In this document: in pieces, positions 1 to 8,282 of the stretch
Numbering within the stretch: the first letter of the stretch is position 1
How the letters are laid out: each line of letters opens with the position of its first letter
NCBI GenBank assembly: GCA_964409645.1
Contig: CAYPEK010000033.1
Coordinates: 1 to 38,725 of the forward strand
DNA from: CAYPEK01 sp964409645
GTDB taxonomy: Bacteria > UBP15 > UBA6099
Reading direction: 5' to 3'
DNA length: 38,725 nucleotides
Made by a program: the position numbers and the translations under genes
The notes under the pieces: generated by a model
Seen by the model: the letters and a program-made list of their open reading frames with translations, nothing else
What the model was told of the DNA's origin: nothing
Databases searched by the model: none

Positions 1-1
1 G

Positions 2-937
2 CTCGCCGACATCCGCGGCGCGGGCTGCGTATCGCGTATATGGGTCACAATCGCGTCGCCCGATCTCTACATCCTCCGCCGCTGTGTGATCCGCATGTAC
101 TGGGACGGCGAGGACCAGCCGAGCGTCGAAGCGCCGATCGGCGATTTTTTCGGAGTCGGATTCTCGGAGTACCGCGATTTCGCCGCGCTGCCTCTCGGTA
201 TGACGAGCGGCGGCTTCTACTGCTATTTCCCGATGCCGTTCTCGAAGAGCGCGCGCATCGAGGTCGAAAATCAGAGTGCAAGGAAAATCCACGCTTTCTA
301 CTACCACATCACTCACCACCGTTTCGACAAGCTCGAAAAAGACGCCGAAACGGGCCGCTTCCACGCACGCTGGCGGCACGAGAAGACAATGCCCGGATCC
401 AACTTCACGCTCCTTGAAGCCGAAGGAGCCGGACACTACGTCGGCTGCAACCTAAATATGCAGGGCGTGAAACCGCTCTCGTTCTGGTTTCTCGAAGGCG
501 ACGAGATGATATATGTTGACGGAGAGCAACACCCGCCCGCCTACCACGGCACCGGCACCGAAGACTACTTCAACAGCGGCTGGTACTTCCGCACGGGCAC
601 GTTCAGCGCGCCGTTCCACGGGCTCACCCTCAAGGACACGCTCCGCTCGCGCATCTCGGCGTACAGGTTCCACATCGAGGACCCGATCCCGTTCAAGAAA
701 TCGATCCGCGTCACGATCGAGCATGGCGGAGTCAACGACGCGCCCGGCTCGGATTACTCGAGCACCGCGTACTGGTACCAGACCGAACCGCATCACTCGA
801 TGGGCATGTTCCCGCCCGGCGACGACCGCCTCCCGGACGACGGCTTCATCCTGCGCGGCGCGAAGGAAACCGCTTCCGACGTCCTCGAAGTCGCCTTCAA
901 CATCGGCAACCGCCTGCGCGAATTGTTTCAGAAGTGA
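2..937 (+). CDS. DUF2961 / GH172-type glycoside hydrolase, 5'-truncated by window edge
   Basis: Frame 2 is open from the first base, so the gene starts before the window; about 311 C-terminal residues are visible. The visible part begins with a G-x-G-C-x-S-R-I-W stretch, followed by RMYWDGE and PSVEAPIGDFFG, and later YHGTGTEDYFNSGWYF and HGG-x-NDAPGSDYSSTAYWYQ. These are hallmark blocks of DUF2961, now glycoside hydrolase family 172, whose characterised members act on fructofuranose or arabinofuranose linkages. The acidic residues of the GTGTEDYF block are the likely active-site region. The exact substrate cannot be read from sequence. The ATG at 86 is internal, not the true start. The stop lies 10 bp from the convergent mtaB stop. 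Its position just before a GH36-GH115 pair fits a polysaccharide-degradation neighbourhood. Family call is strong; substrate unknown. Confidence 0.9.
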   Translation, partial: LADIRGAGCVSRIWVTIASPDLYILRRCVIRMYWDGEDQPSVEAPIGDFFGVGFSEYRDFAALPLGMTSGGFYCYFPMPFSKSARIEVENQSARKIHAFYYHITHHRFDKLEKDAETGRFHARWRHEKTMPGSNFTLLEAEGAGHYVGCNLNMQGVKPLSFWFLEGDEMIYVDGEQHPPAYHGTGTEDYFNSGWYFRTGTFSAPFHGLTLKDTLRSRISAYRFHIEDPIPFKKSIRVTIEHGGVNDAPGSDYSSTAYWYQTEPHHSMGMFPPGDDRLPDDGFILRGAKETASDVLEVAFNIGNRLRELFQK

Positions 938-947
938 TTTTCGCTGA

Positions 948-2327
948 TTAATCTTCGATGAGTTTCAAATCCGATACGGAAATGCCGAACTCGTTCGCGC
1001 CGTCGATGCGCACGGCCGCGAGGCGGCCCATGAACTCGTCCGGCCCCTCCGCGAATGCGCGGATGTAGTTGCGCGTCAGCCCGGTGAGGCGTCCCGTCCT
1101 GCGGTCCCGCCGCGACTCGAACAGAACCTCCGCCTCCGCGCCGGCGAAACGCTCTCTGAACTCCGAGACGAACTCCGCGCGCAGTTCGTGCAGTTCGCGG
1201 CTCCGCGCTTTTTTCACCGCCGGGTCAACCTGATCCGCCATTTCCGCCGCGGGCGTCCCGCGCCGCTTAGAATACCGGAATATGTGCATGTACGAAAGTT
1301 TGAGTTCTCTTATCCGCAACCGCGTCTCTTCGTAATCGGCGTCCGACTCCCCGGGGAAGCCGACAATGATGTCGGCGCCGACCGACGCGTCCGGATAGAG
1401 CGCGCGCAACCGCGACACCGCCTCCCGGCAGTCGGTGTATGTGTAGTCGCGGTTCATCCGCCGCAAGACGGAATCGCAGCAGCTCTGGATCGACAGGTGG
1501 AAATGGGGGCAGAGTTTCTCCCGCGAGGCGTCGAGCGAGGCATAAATTTCGTCTGTCATCTCTCCGGGGTCGAGCGAGCTTAGTCTGATTCGCCTGATGC
1601 CGGGGATATCCGAGATGCGCGCGAGCAACGCCGCGAGCGAAGCTCCCTGCACGCCCGCGCCGTAGCGGCCGACATGCACGCCCGTGACGACGATTTCCGC
1701 GAACCCGAGCGCGGCGAACTCCGCCGCCTGCGCCGCCGCTACGTCGAGGGGCGCGCTCCGCTCCGGGCCGCGCGCATACGGCACGATGCAGTAGGAGCAG
1801 CGGCGGTTGCAACCGTCCTGCACGCGGAGGAACGCGCGGCTGCGGCCCGCGAACGCGCCGAGGCGCGACACGCGGAACTCGCGCTCGGCCATTATGTCGC
1901 CGATGCGCAACACTGGCCCGTCCGCGCCCGCCGGAGCGAGTCCCTCGATCAGTTCCGGGATGCGTTCCTTGTCCGCGCTGCCCACCATCAGGTCGATCCC
2001 CGGCGCGAGCCGCGCGAGCCGCTCCGGGTCGGTCTGCGTGTAGCAGCCCGCCGCAACGACGAGTCCGCCGCCGCCCCGCTCGCGGAACTTCATCATCCGC
2101 CGCAGGAGCTGCCGCGACTGGTGGTCTGTCTCGCCGGTCACAGTGCACGTGTTCACCACATACACGTCCGCCGCCTCGCCGAACGGAACGACCTCGTAGC
2201 CGGCCCGCTCGAACGCCTCACGGATCGCCTCACCGTCCACCTGATTCAACTTGCAGCCGAGCGTTTCAATCGACACGCGTTTCTTCAAACGAAAACTCCC
2301 CGCCGGATTCCCGGCAGCATCAATCAT
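948..2327 (-). CDS. mtaB: tRNA (N6-threonylcarbamoyladenosine-37 C2) methylthiotransferase MtaB
   Basis: A radical-SAM methylthiotransferase that would convert t6A37 to ms2t6A37 in ANN-decoding tRNAs. Domains in order: N-terminal MTTase domain with the three cluster-binding cysteines C25 (TLGCKLNQ, typical of MtaB rather than MiaB or RimO), C61 (NTCTVTG) and C95 (AAGCYTQ); radical-SAM core with C173, C177 and C180 (CNRRCSYC); C-terminal TRAM-like domain. Length (459 aa at most) is normal. Start choice: the only ATG (2327) has a GGAGG-like site 23 nt away, which is too far. A TTG at 2288 is preceded by GGGGAG (2301-2296) with 7-nt spacing and begins LKKRVSIETLGCK, so the true start may be 2288. 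Single gene, convergent with the GH172 gene. Confidence 0.93.
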   Translation of the reverse strand: MIDAAGNPAGSFRLKKRVSIETLGCKLNQVDGEAIREAFERAGYEVVPFGEAADVYVVNTCTVTGETDHQSRQLLRRMMKFRERGGGGLVVAAGCYTQTDPERLARLAPGIDLMVGSADKERIPELIEGLAPAGADGPVLRIGDIMAEREFRVSRLGAFAGRSRAFLRVQDGCNRRCSYCIVPYARGPERSAPLDVAAAQAAEFAALGFAEIVVTGVHVGRYGAGVQGASLAALLARISDIPGIRRIRLSSLDPGEMTDEIYASLDASREKLCPHFHLSIQSCCDSVLRRMNRDYTYTDCREAVSRLRALYPDASVGADIIVGFPGESDADYEETRLRIRELKLSYMHIFRYSKRRGTPAAEMADQVDPAVKKARSRELHELRAEFVSEFRERFAGAEAEVLFESRRDRRTGRLTGLTRNYIRAFAEGPDEFMGRLAAVRIDGANEFGISVSDLKLIED

Positions 2328-2397
2328 AACAGTTGCGGCGCGTTATTTGAACCTCCAAGGCGTGGACTACGGAGATGTCTGTTGTAGCGGCAATCAA

Positions 2398-2442
2398 GGC
2401 AAGGGACTGGCAACGGCGGAAACCGCCGGTGCCTGTTTTAAG
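2398..2442 (+). repeat. REP-like hairpin (module M6)
   Basis: The core aagggactggcaacggcgg leads into a stem: GGCA (2409-2412) plus CGGCGG (2414-2419) pair with CCGCCG (2423-2428) plus TGCC (2430-2433), closing on an AAA loop and followed by TGTTTTA. Related strings, with gcagggactggcaacgcg in common, occur inverted at 25910-25927 and direct at 29015-29032. Similar gggactggca hairpins are known to me as dispersed REP-type elements in environmental bacteria, in some cases near RAYT transposases; none is present here. The rest of the 2328-2618 gap holds a possible promoter and no recognisable gene. Confidence 0.5.
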
Positions 2443-2501
2443 CAATAGCATATATGGAGCGAATTGGTATTCCGCCGCTTTCCGCAAAAACCTCACACTG
2501 G

Positions 2502-2530
2502 TTGGAACGCACCGCGATTTGAGATAATAT
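2502..2530 (+). promoter_or_regulatory. possible sigma70 promoter for GH36 gene
   Basis: TTGGAA (2502-2507) and TAATAT (2525-2530) are separated by 17 bp, 89 bp upstream of the GH36 start codon. Each hexamer matches consensus at 4 of 6 positions. A purine-rich ggagga site follows at about 2599-2604. Confidence 0.35.
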
Positions 2531-2618
2531 TTCATGCGTCGGTAATTTAATATCAAACAACTCTCAGCGCCGCCGCGGGGAGCCGGGCCGCGGGACGCGG
2601 AGGAAACGAGGCCCCATT

Positions 2619-4622
2619 ATGATAAAAAGACTCGCTATAGTCGTTCTCTTGTTTCTGCTGGCCGGCGCCGTGGCGAGCGCGGCCGAAGAGCAGGTGTCCG
2701 CCGCGAAATGGCTCGAAACACGTTTCAGCTCTATCAGCACGCCGCCGTTCTCATTCAAGTACGACGGCAAGTCGTCGGCATCGTTCCTGAAGAGCTGGCC
2801 GATGACGCATGAGGAGAAGCAACTCGATGCGGTGCGCACGCAGCATGTTTACACTTTCACCGATCCGAAGACCGGCCTCCGCATCGCCGCCGAGTGCATT
2901 GTCTATTCCGATTTCCCGGCGGTGGAGTGGCTGCTGCGGATAAAAAACACGTCCGGCGAAACCTCGCCTATCATAGAGGACATTCAGGCCCTCGACTCGA
3001 TCTTCACATCGAAGGAGAAAGACCAGTTCGTGCTTCACCACGCGCTCGGCGGCTCGGTGACGCGGTCCGATTTCGCGCCCATCGATACGCCGTTGCGTTC
3101 CGTCAAATCGATACGGCTCAGCACGAACGGCGGCCGCCCGTCCGACATCACGGCGCTGCCGTTTTTCAATCTCGAAGACAACCCGGCAGGCGGCACGATG
3201 ATCGCGATCGGCTGGACGGGACAGTGGGCCGCCACGTTCGAGCGCGAGAGCGAAACTTCGGTCCGCGTCACGGCCGGAATGGCCCGCTCGCACTTCAAGC
3301 TGTTCGCGAATGAAGAGGTGCGCACGCCGCGCATTCTGCTCCTCTTCTGGGACGGCCCGGACTATCTCGCCGGACAGAACGCGTTCCGCCGCATCATTCT
3401 CGCGCACTACTCGCCGCAGGCAAACGGGAAAACCGCGCAGCTTCCGTTCTCATTCTCGGTGCACGGCACGTACGGTTTCAACGACACGACGGAGGAGAAA
3501 ATGGTCGATCTCGCGAAGATCGCCGCCGAGAAGTTCAAGAACATCGGCTTCGAGTATTTCTGGATCGACGCGGGGTGGTACGAGGGCGGCTGGCCCGACG
3601 GCGTCGGCAATCTGTTTGCTGATCCGAAACGGTATCCGAACGGCCTCGCGCCGATCGGCAAGGCGGCCGCGGACAACGGCTACAAGTTCCTCCTCTGGAT
3701 CGAGCCGGAACGCGTCCACAAGGACACTGCGATTTTCAACGAACATCCCGCGTGGGTCTTGAAGGTTTACAACAACTTCAGCACCGGGCTGTTCAACCTC
3801 GGAAATCCGAAGGCGCGCGCGTGGCTCACCGACAGCATATCGGACATCATCGACACCGCCAACATCAGCATCTACCGGCAGGATTTCAATATGGACCCGA
3901 TCAAGTACTGGCAGGTCAAGGACACGCCGACACGGCAGGGGATCACCGAGATACGGTACGTCGAAGGTCTCTATAAGTTCTGGGACGAGCTCGTGAGGCG
4001 GCATCCCGGTTTGCTGATCGACAACTGCGCGAGCGGTGGCCGCCGATTCGACCTCGAAACCGTCTCACGCAGCGTCGCGCTCTGGCGCACGGACTACGCG
4101 GACGGCAAGGACCCGTACATCGCGGAGGGGTTCCAGTCGCAGACGTATGGACTCCAGTTCTGGTTCCCGACCGGGAGCACGGGCACGGGCACGCTCGATC
4201 AGTACCATTTCCGCAGCACGATGGCGAACGGGATGGTCGTTTCGTGGAACCCGATCCCGGCGGATTTCCCGATCAAGCAGGCCGAGAAACTCGCGGCGGA
4301 GTTTCACCGCGCGCGCGGGTTTTATTTCGGCGATTATTATCCGCTCACGAGCTACAGCACGGCGTCCGACGTGTGGATCGCGTATCAGTTCCACCGCGTC
4401 GATCAGCGCGCGGGAATGGTGGTCGCGTTCCGTCGCCGTGACAGCCGCGAGCAGTCGCTCAAGGTGCGCCTCCGGGGACTCGACCCCGACGCGAAGTACG
4501 AACTCGAATTTTCCGGCACAGGCGTGAAGAAGACAGCGACAGGCAAGGAACTCGCCGATGCGTTCACGATCACGCTCGACAAAACGCCCGACTCGGCGAT
4601 TGTTTTTTACAAACAAAAGTGA
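2619..4622 (+). CDS. secreted alpha-galactosidase, GH36
   Basis: Hydrolyses alpha-1,6-linked galactose from oligosaccharides or galactomannan by a retaining mechanism. 667 aa. An N-terminal Sec signal (MIKRLAIVVLLFLLAG, cleavage near ASA at 19-21) places it outside the cytoplasm. It has a beta-supersandwich N-domain (about 25-270), a TIM barrel (about 275-590; FEYFWIDAGWYEGGWPD, LLWIEPERV) and a C-terminal beta domain. The predicted nucleophile is D422 in YRQDFNMDP and the acid/base is D492 in ALWRTDY; LLIDNCASGGRR is another GH36 signature. ATG 2619 follows a gcggaggaaacgagg leader. It sits before the GH115 gene on the same strand, 401 bp apart and separated by repeats, so co-transcription is uncertain. 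GH36 also contains alpha-N-acetylgalactosaminidases, but galactosidase is the simplest reading. Confidence 0.92.
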   Translation: MIKRLAIVVLLFLLAGAVASAAEEQVSAAKWLETRFSSISTPPFSFKYDGKSSASFLKSWPMTHEEKQLDAVRTQHVYTFTDPKTGLRIAAECIVYSDFPAVEWLLRIKNTSGETSPIIEDIQALDSIFTSKEKDQFVLHHALGGSVTRSDFAPIDTPLRSVKSIRLSTNGGRPSDITALPFFNLEDNPAGGTMIAIGWTGQWAATFERESETSVRVTAGMARSHFKLFANEEVRTPRILLLFWDGPDYLAGQNAFRRIILAHYSPQANGKTAQLPFSFSVHGTYGFNDTTEEKMVDLAKIAAEKFKNIGFEYFWIDAGWYEGGWPDGVGNLFADPKRYPNGLAPIGKAAADNGYKFLLWIEPERVHKDTAIFNEHPAWVLKVYNNFSTGLFNLGNPKARAWLTDSISDIIDTANISIYRQDFNMDPIKYWQVKDTPTRQGITEIRYVEGLYKFWDELVRRHPGLLIDNCASGGRRFDLETVSRSVALWRTDYADGKDPYIAEGFQSQTYGLQFWFPTGSTGTGTLDQYHFRSTMANGMVVSWNPIPADFPIKQAEKLAAEFHRARGFYFGDYYPLTSYSTASDVWIAYQFHRVDQRAGMVVAFRRRDSREQSLKVRLRGLDPDAKYELEFSGTGVKKTATGKELADAFTITLDKTPDSAIVFYKQK

Positions 4623-4625
4623 AAC

Positions 4626-4710
4626 AGTAGCGAGGATAGAGTAGCGAGGGAAAGACAAAAAGCAAAAGATAAAGACAGTAGCTGGTAGTGGGTAGCTGGG
4701 GAAAAAGACG
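4626..4710 (+). repeat. purine-rich post-stop repeat (module M1), two tandem variants
   Basis: Begins 4 nt after the GH36 stop. The first unit (4626-4655) contains agtagcgaggatagag; the second (4677-4710) contains gtagctggtagtgggtagct and ends gggaaaaag. Related copies lie after other stop codons (10748, 26252 minus, 28645, 29187 minus) and in reverse orientation near 35000-35045 and 38694-38725. Confidence 0.6.
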
Positions 4711-4730
4711 AAAAGCAATTTTAAAAAGTT

Positions 4731-4762
4731 GTAGGGCGGGGTCGCCGTACCCCGCCGACGCA
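4731..4762 (+). repeat. GC-hairpin repeat (module M2)
   Basis: GGCGGGGT (4735-4742) pairs perfectly with ACCCCGCC (4749-4756) around a 6-nt loop. The same gtag(g/a)gcggggt...accccgc architecture recurs in minus orientation at 25764-25795, 34900-34933 and 38631-38661. No T-tract follows, so it is not a classical terminator. Confidence 0.65.
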
Positions 4763-4800
4763 GCATCCTCAAACCAAGTTTGAGGGTGGCACATATCTAT

Positions 4801-4896
4801 CGCTCCCACGCTCTGCGTGGGAGCGCGGTGTTTCGGACGCTCCGCGTCCGCCGACGCGGAGCGTCGGGAGAGGCATTCCCACGCAGAGCGTGGGAA
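4801..4896 (+). repeat. three-hairpin palindromic repeat (module M4)
   Basis: Three consecutive perfect stem-loops: CGCTCCCACGC/GCGTGGGAGCG (4801-4825, 3-nt loop), GACGCTCCGCGTC/GACGCGGAGCGTC (4836-4865, 4-nt loop) and TTCCCACGC/GCGTGGGAA (4876-4896, 3-nt loop). The first and third share a 19-bp core in inverted orientation, so the block can also fold as one long stem around the central hairpin. Elements of this tcccacgctctgcgtggga type are, from memory, abundant and dispersed in many environmental bacterial genomes. Translation gives spurious VPTLCVG-type peptides. Confidence 0.75.
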
Positions 4897-4900
4897 CGAG

Positions 4901-5015
4901 ACAAGGACATTGTTCAAGCATCTCATGCACAAAGGAAAACTTTGAGCATGGCACACAAAGCAGAGAGATGAAATCCGATAACCGCGCGCGTAATAAAGCG
5001 GTCACGCAACAGGGA
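4901..5015 (+). repeat. composite dispersed repeat (module M3)
   Basis: Contains ctcatgcacaaagg, a near-palindrome with ctttgagcat, then gagatgaaatccga and ccgcgcgcgtaataaagcgg followed by tcacg. Aligns with 28888-28985 (direct) and 25965-26070 (inverted). It ends about 8 nt before the GH115 start codon, so the leader and ribosome-binding region of that gene adjoin the repeat. Confidence 0.6.
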
Positions 5016-5023
5016 ATGATTAA

Positions 5024-7987
5024 ATGCAAACAACATTCCGGTTAAATAAAATCGTCACGCTCTTCGCCATAATTATCGGCATATTCGCCGCCGGGTGCAC
5101 CGCGTGTGCGGCGGATGCGCTCGCGATGACGGATAAATACGCGGCGGGCGATTTCAAGCTCGTTTACGGCGGCGCGGTGGCAACGATCGTCGTCGATCCC
5201 GCCGACGCGAAGGTGGTTCGCATCGCGGCGGACGCGCTCGCGGGCGATGTCGCACTCGTCACGGGCAAAAAGCCCGCTGTGGCGTCATCGATTCCGAAAG
5301 CGGCGCGTAACGTCGTCATCGCCGGAACGCTCGGCAAAAGCAAACTCGTTGACGCACTTGTGAAATCGCGGAAGATCGACGTGTCGAAAGTGCGCGGCAA
5401 ATGGGAGACGTACACGGTCGCAGTGATTCAAAAGCCGGTGAAGGGCGTCGATGCGGCGCTTGTGATCGCGGGGAGCGACCGGCGCGGCACGGCGTACGGG
5501 CTGTTCGAGGTGTCGCGCGCGATCGGCGTGTCGCCGTGGGTGTGGTGGGCGGATGTCTCGCCGGATAAAAAGGCGTCGCTGATTGTCAAAAAAGGCGCGA
5601 GCGTGTTCGGGCCGCCGTCGGTGAAGTACAGGGGCATTTTCATCAACGACGAGGCGTTCGGCCTTAATCCGTGGGCGTCGAAAACATTCGATCCGGAGAC
5701 GGGCAACATCGGCCCGAAGACTTATGCGAAAGTGTTCGAGCTGCTTCTGCGCCTCCGCGCCAACTATATATGGCCGGCGATGAAGCAGTGCACGCGCGCG
5801 TTCAACTATTACGACGCGGACAAGTACCTCGCGGACGACTACGCGATCGTCGCGGGCTCGTCGCACTGCGAGCAGATGCTGCGCGACAGCCTCGATGAAT
5901 GGCGGCGCGACGGAACGGGCGAATGGAACTACGTCACGAACAAGCAGAACGTACTCGACTACTGGGAGCGGCGCGTGCGCTCGAACGCGCCGTTCGAAAG
6001 CATCTGGACGCTCGGCATGCGCAATCTCGACGACAAGGAGATGCCCGGCGACGGCACGCTCGACGAAAAGACGCGCCGCCTCGAAAACATCATCGCGGAC
6101 CAGCGCGAAATGATCCGCAAATGGATCAACCCGGACCCGTCGAAGGTGCCGCAGTTGCTCAGCCCGTACAAGGAAGTGCTCGACCTATACCGCAACAATC
6201 TCAGCCTCCCGGACGACGTGACTATTCTGTGGACGGATGACAACTTCGGATTCGTGCGCCGTCTGCCGACGCCCGCTGAACGCAAACGCTCCGGCGGCGG
6301 CGGCGTCTATTACCACATCTCGTATTCCGGACGACCGCACGACTACCTCTGGCTCGAAACGACGCCCCCCGCGCTCATCTGGGAGCAGATGCACAAAGCG
6401 TGGGATTTCGGCGCGCGCACGATCTGGGTGGTGAACGTCGGCGACATCAAACCGGCGGAGATCGGCACCGAGTTCTTCCTGTCGCTCGCGTGGAACATAA
6501 ACGAATGGCGGCCGGAGACGCTTCCGAAGTTCTTCGATTCGTGGGCGGCGCGGCAGTTCGGCGCGGCGCACGCGCGCGAAACCGCCGCCGTCCTCGCCGA
6601 TTACTATCATCTGAATTTCATTCGCAAGCCGGAGCATCTCGGCTACAACGAGATCGAGATGCCGAACACGCCTGTGAAGGACCCGGATTTTTCGCTCTCG
6701 AACTACGGCGACGAGGTGAACGCGCGTCTGTCCGCGTTCGATTCGCTCGAACGCCGCGCGACCGCGATCTACGACTCGCTACCCGTTGCGAAGCGGGCCG
6801 CGTTTTACGAACTCGTCCTCTATCCGGTTCGCGGCTCGGCGCTTATGAACGTAAAAGTTCTCAACGCGTTCATCAGCCGCGAGTATGCGAAGCAGGGCAG
6901 GGCGACGACGAACGAGTACGCGAAAAAATCGGCCGCCGCGCTCGCCGCGATAAAGGACGAGACGGCGTTCTACAACGAAAAGAACGCGGGCGGCAAATGG
7001 AACGGGATGATGAGTTGGAAGCATCACGACCGTCTCATTTTCCGCGAGATCAAGACAGGCTCCTACGAGCCGGCCGCCGCGCCCGCGCTTGGCGTTGCCA
7101 TCGAGGGACAGGGCAAGCCGCTGTCGGCGGAGAAGTGCGCGCCCGGCGCGGCCGCCGCGCCGGAATGTTCGCTCCCGCGGTTCAACCGGTTCCTTCCGAA
7201 GCGGTTCTTCATAGACATTTTCAACCGTGGAACGGGCACTGCCGACTGGAAGGCGTCGGCGAGTGCGCCGTGGATCAAGCTTACAAAGTCCTCCGGTGCT
7301 GTCGCGGGCGAGGAACGGATTTACGTCGAAGCGGATTTCGCCGCCGCGCCCGCCGGGGAAAATGTGAGCGGCACGATAACAATCGAGGGCGCGGACGCAT
7401 CGTACATGGTCGGCGTTTCCATGTTCAATCCGGCGGATGTGAAGGTTGGAAAGGGCGTTTTCGTTCAGGACAACGGCGCGATCTCGATTGACGCGGGCGA
7501 CTTCGCGCGCGCGATCCCGGTCGGCGATTACGGATGGCGCGTCGTGCCCGGATTCGGCCGCACTGGCAGCGCGATCGCGCTGCTGCCGACGTCGGGACAG
7601 CCGCTTCCCGCTGCTTCTGCCGCCGCCGCGCCGGTTGCCGAATATCAAATATATGTTTTCACGCCGGGGAAAGCGGAGATCACTCTTCAGGCGTTGCCCT
7701 CGCATGAGGTCACGGAAGGCTACTCGTTGAGGTGCATGGTATCGGTTGACGACGGGCAACCCGCCGACGCAGTGTTCGAGCAGGGCAACGACGAATTCGA
7801 CAAGGTCTGGAAACGGAACGCGTTGCGCGGATACATGGAGGCGACAGTGAAGATGGAGCTGGCTGCCGGTCCGCACACGTTGAAAGTGTGGGGAGTTGAT
7901 CCGAGTGTTGCGCTCGACCGGATGGAGATCGACTTCGGCGGTGTGAAGAAGTCCGCCCTCGGCCCGCCGGAAACGAAAAGGCAGTAG
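5024..7987 (+). CDS. secreted GH115 xylan alpha-1,2-glucuronidase
   Basis: Removes (4-O-methyl)glucuronic acid side chains from glucuronoxylan, including internal ones. 987 aa, within the family range. The N-terminal export signal has a hydrophobic core (VTLFAIIIGIFAAGC); the AAGC box leaves lipoprotein processing possible. It has a GH20b-like N-domain (about 30-190), a catalytic TIM barrel (about 195-510) with YRGIFINDEAFGLNPW, LRLRANYIWPAM, SHCEQMLR, WTDDNFGFVRRLP and the VVNVGDIKPAEIG strand, a helical domain (about 515-700) and a C-terminal beta-sandwich (about 720-975) with a BACON-like stretch near DWKASASAPWIKL. The E in FINDE and the DDN of WTDDN are among the conserved acidic positions, but I cannot assign catalytic roles with certainty. 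Start ATG 5024 has an agggaa site upstream. It follows the GH36 gene and may act with it on decorated hemicellulose. Confidence 0.93.
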   Translation: MQTTFRLNKIVTLFAIIIGIFAAGCTACAADALAMTDKYAAGDFKLVYGGAVATIVVDPADAKVVRIAADALAGDVALVTGKKPAVASSIPKAARNVVIAGTLGKSKLVDALVKSRKIDVSKVRGKWETYTVAVIQKPVKGVDAALVIAGSDRRGTAYGLFEVSRAIGVSPWVWWADVSPDKKASLIVKKGASVFGPPSVKYRGIFINDEAFGLNPWASKTFDPETGNIGPKTYAKVFELLLRLRANYIWPAMKQCTRAFNYYDADKYLADDYAIVAGSSHCEQMLRDSLDEWRRDGTGEWNYVTNKQNVLDYWERRVRSNAPFESIWTLGMRNLDDKEMPGDGTLDEKTRRLENIIADQREMIRKWINPDPSKVPQLLSPYKEVLDLYRNNLSLPDDVTILWTDDNFGFVRRLPTPAERKRSGGGGVYYHISYSGRPHDYLWLETTPPALIWEQMHKAWDFGARTIWVVNVGDIKPAEIGTEFFLSLAWNINEWRPETLPKFFDSWAARQFGAAHARETAAVLADYYHLNFIRKPEHLGYNEIEMPNTPVKDPDFSLSNYGDEVNARLSAFDSLERRATAIYDSLPVAKRAAFYELVLYPVRGSALMNVKVLNAFISREYAKQGRATTNEYAKKSAAALAAIKDETAFYNEKNAGGKWNGMMSWKHHDRLIFREIKTGSYEPAAAPALGVAIEGQGKPLSAEKCAPGAAAAPECSLPRFNRFLPKRFFIDIFNRGTGTADWKASASAPWIKLTKSSGAVAGEERIYVEADFAAAPAGENVSGTITIEGADASYMVGVSMFNPADVKVGKGVFVQDNGAISIDAGDFARAIPVGDYGWRVVPGFGRTGSAIALLPTSGQPLPAASAAAAPVAEYQIYVFTPGKAEITLQALPSHEVTEGYSLRCMVSVDDGQPADAVFEQGNDEFDKVWKRNALRGYMEATVKMELAAGPHTLKVWGVDPSVALDRMEIDFGGVKKSALGPPETKRQ

Positions 7988-8004
7988 CCGACAGTGGAGG
8001 ATTG

Positions 8005-8122
8005 TGGAAAATCCGAGCCGCGCGCGTCAGCAAGCGGTCACGTGGAAGAATTTATTAACAAAACATTAAAAAGCAAGAAAAGAAGAATACATTAACCACA
8101 GATGAACACAGATAAACATGGA
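8005..8122 (+). repeat. composite dispersed repeat (modules M3 and M5)
   Basis: Holds aaatccgagccgcgcgcg...agcaagcggtcacg (about 8009-8042), then ttattaacaaaaca (8052 onward, shared with 28985 onward), and finally accacagatgaacacagata (from about 8094), which also occurs diverged at 28822-28850. With the adjacent inverted repeat and promoter it fills the 7988-8282 gap; no gene is seen there. Confidence 0.55.
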
Positions 8123-8141
8123 TAAGAGCGAAGGGTTTCAA

Positions 8142-8230
8142 TCGACTGGCTGCTCGGCCAGCCGCATCTTGCTATTTTTTCTTGTGTGCGGGGGGGAATC
8201 GATTCGTTTTTTATTGTAGCAGCCAGTTGA
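8142..8230 (+). repeat. inverted repeat upstream of STAS gene
   Basis: tcgactggctgct (8142-8154) and agcagccagttga (8218-8230) are complementary at 12 of 13 positions, with the remaining pair G-T in RNA. They are separated by 63 nt that include a T-rich tract and a G7 run. The right arm overlaps the predicted -35 hexamer of the next gene, so the structure could affect its transcription. Confidence 0.4.
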
Positions 8231-8256
8231 TGAAAACTTATAATTTTATATATAAT
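8227..8256 (+). promoter_or_regulatory. sigma70-type promoter for STAS gene
   Basis: TTGATG (8227-8232) and a consensus TATAAT (8251-8256) are spaced 18 bp apart. The predicted start is near 8263, giving a short leader that carries the ribosome-binding purines gggagcgggg (8271-8280) before ATG 8283. Confidence 0.55.
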
Positions 8257-8282
8257 ACGCGCACGAAATTGGGAGCGGGGAT

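Noticed and set aside
4801..4896. CRISPR-like array
   Set aside because: Palindromes are adjacent with no regular unique spacers and no cas gene.
4769..5029. Minus-strand 86-aa frame sharing CVPC-x-KLSFVHE-like peptide with a frame at 28786-29028
   Set aside because: The similarity comes from shared dispersed DNA repeats (M3); it also contains the VPTLCVG peptide typical of translated palindromes.
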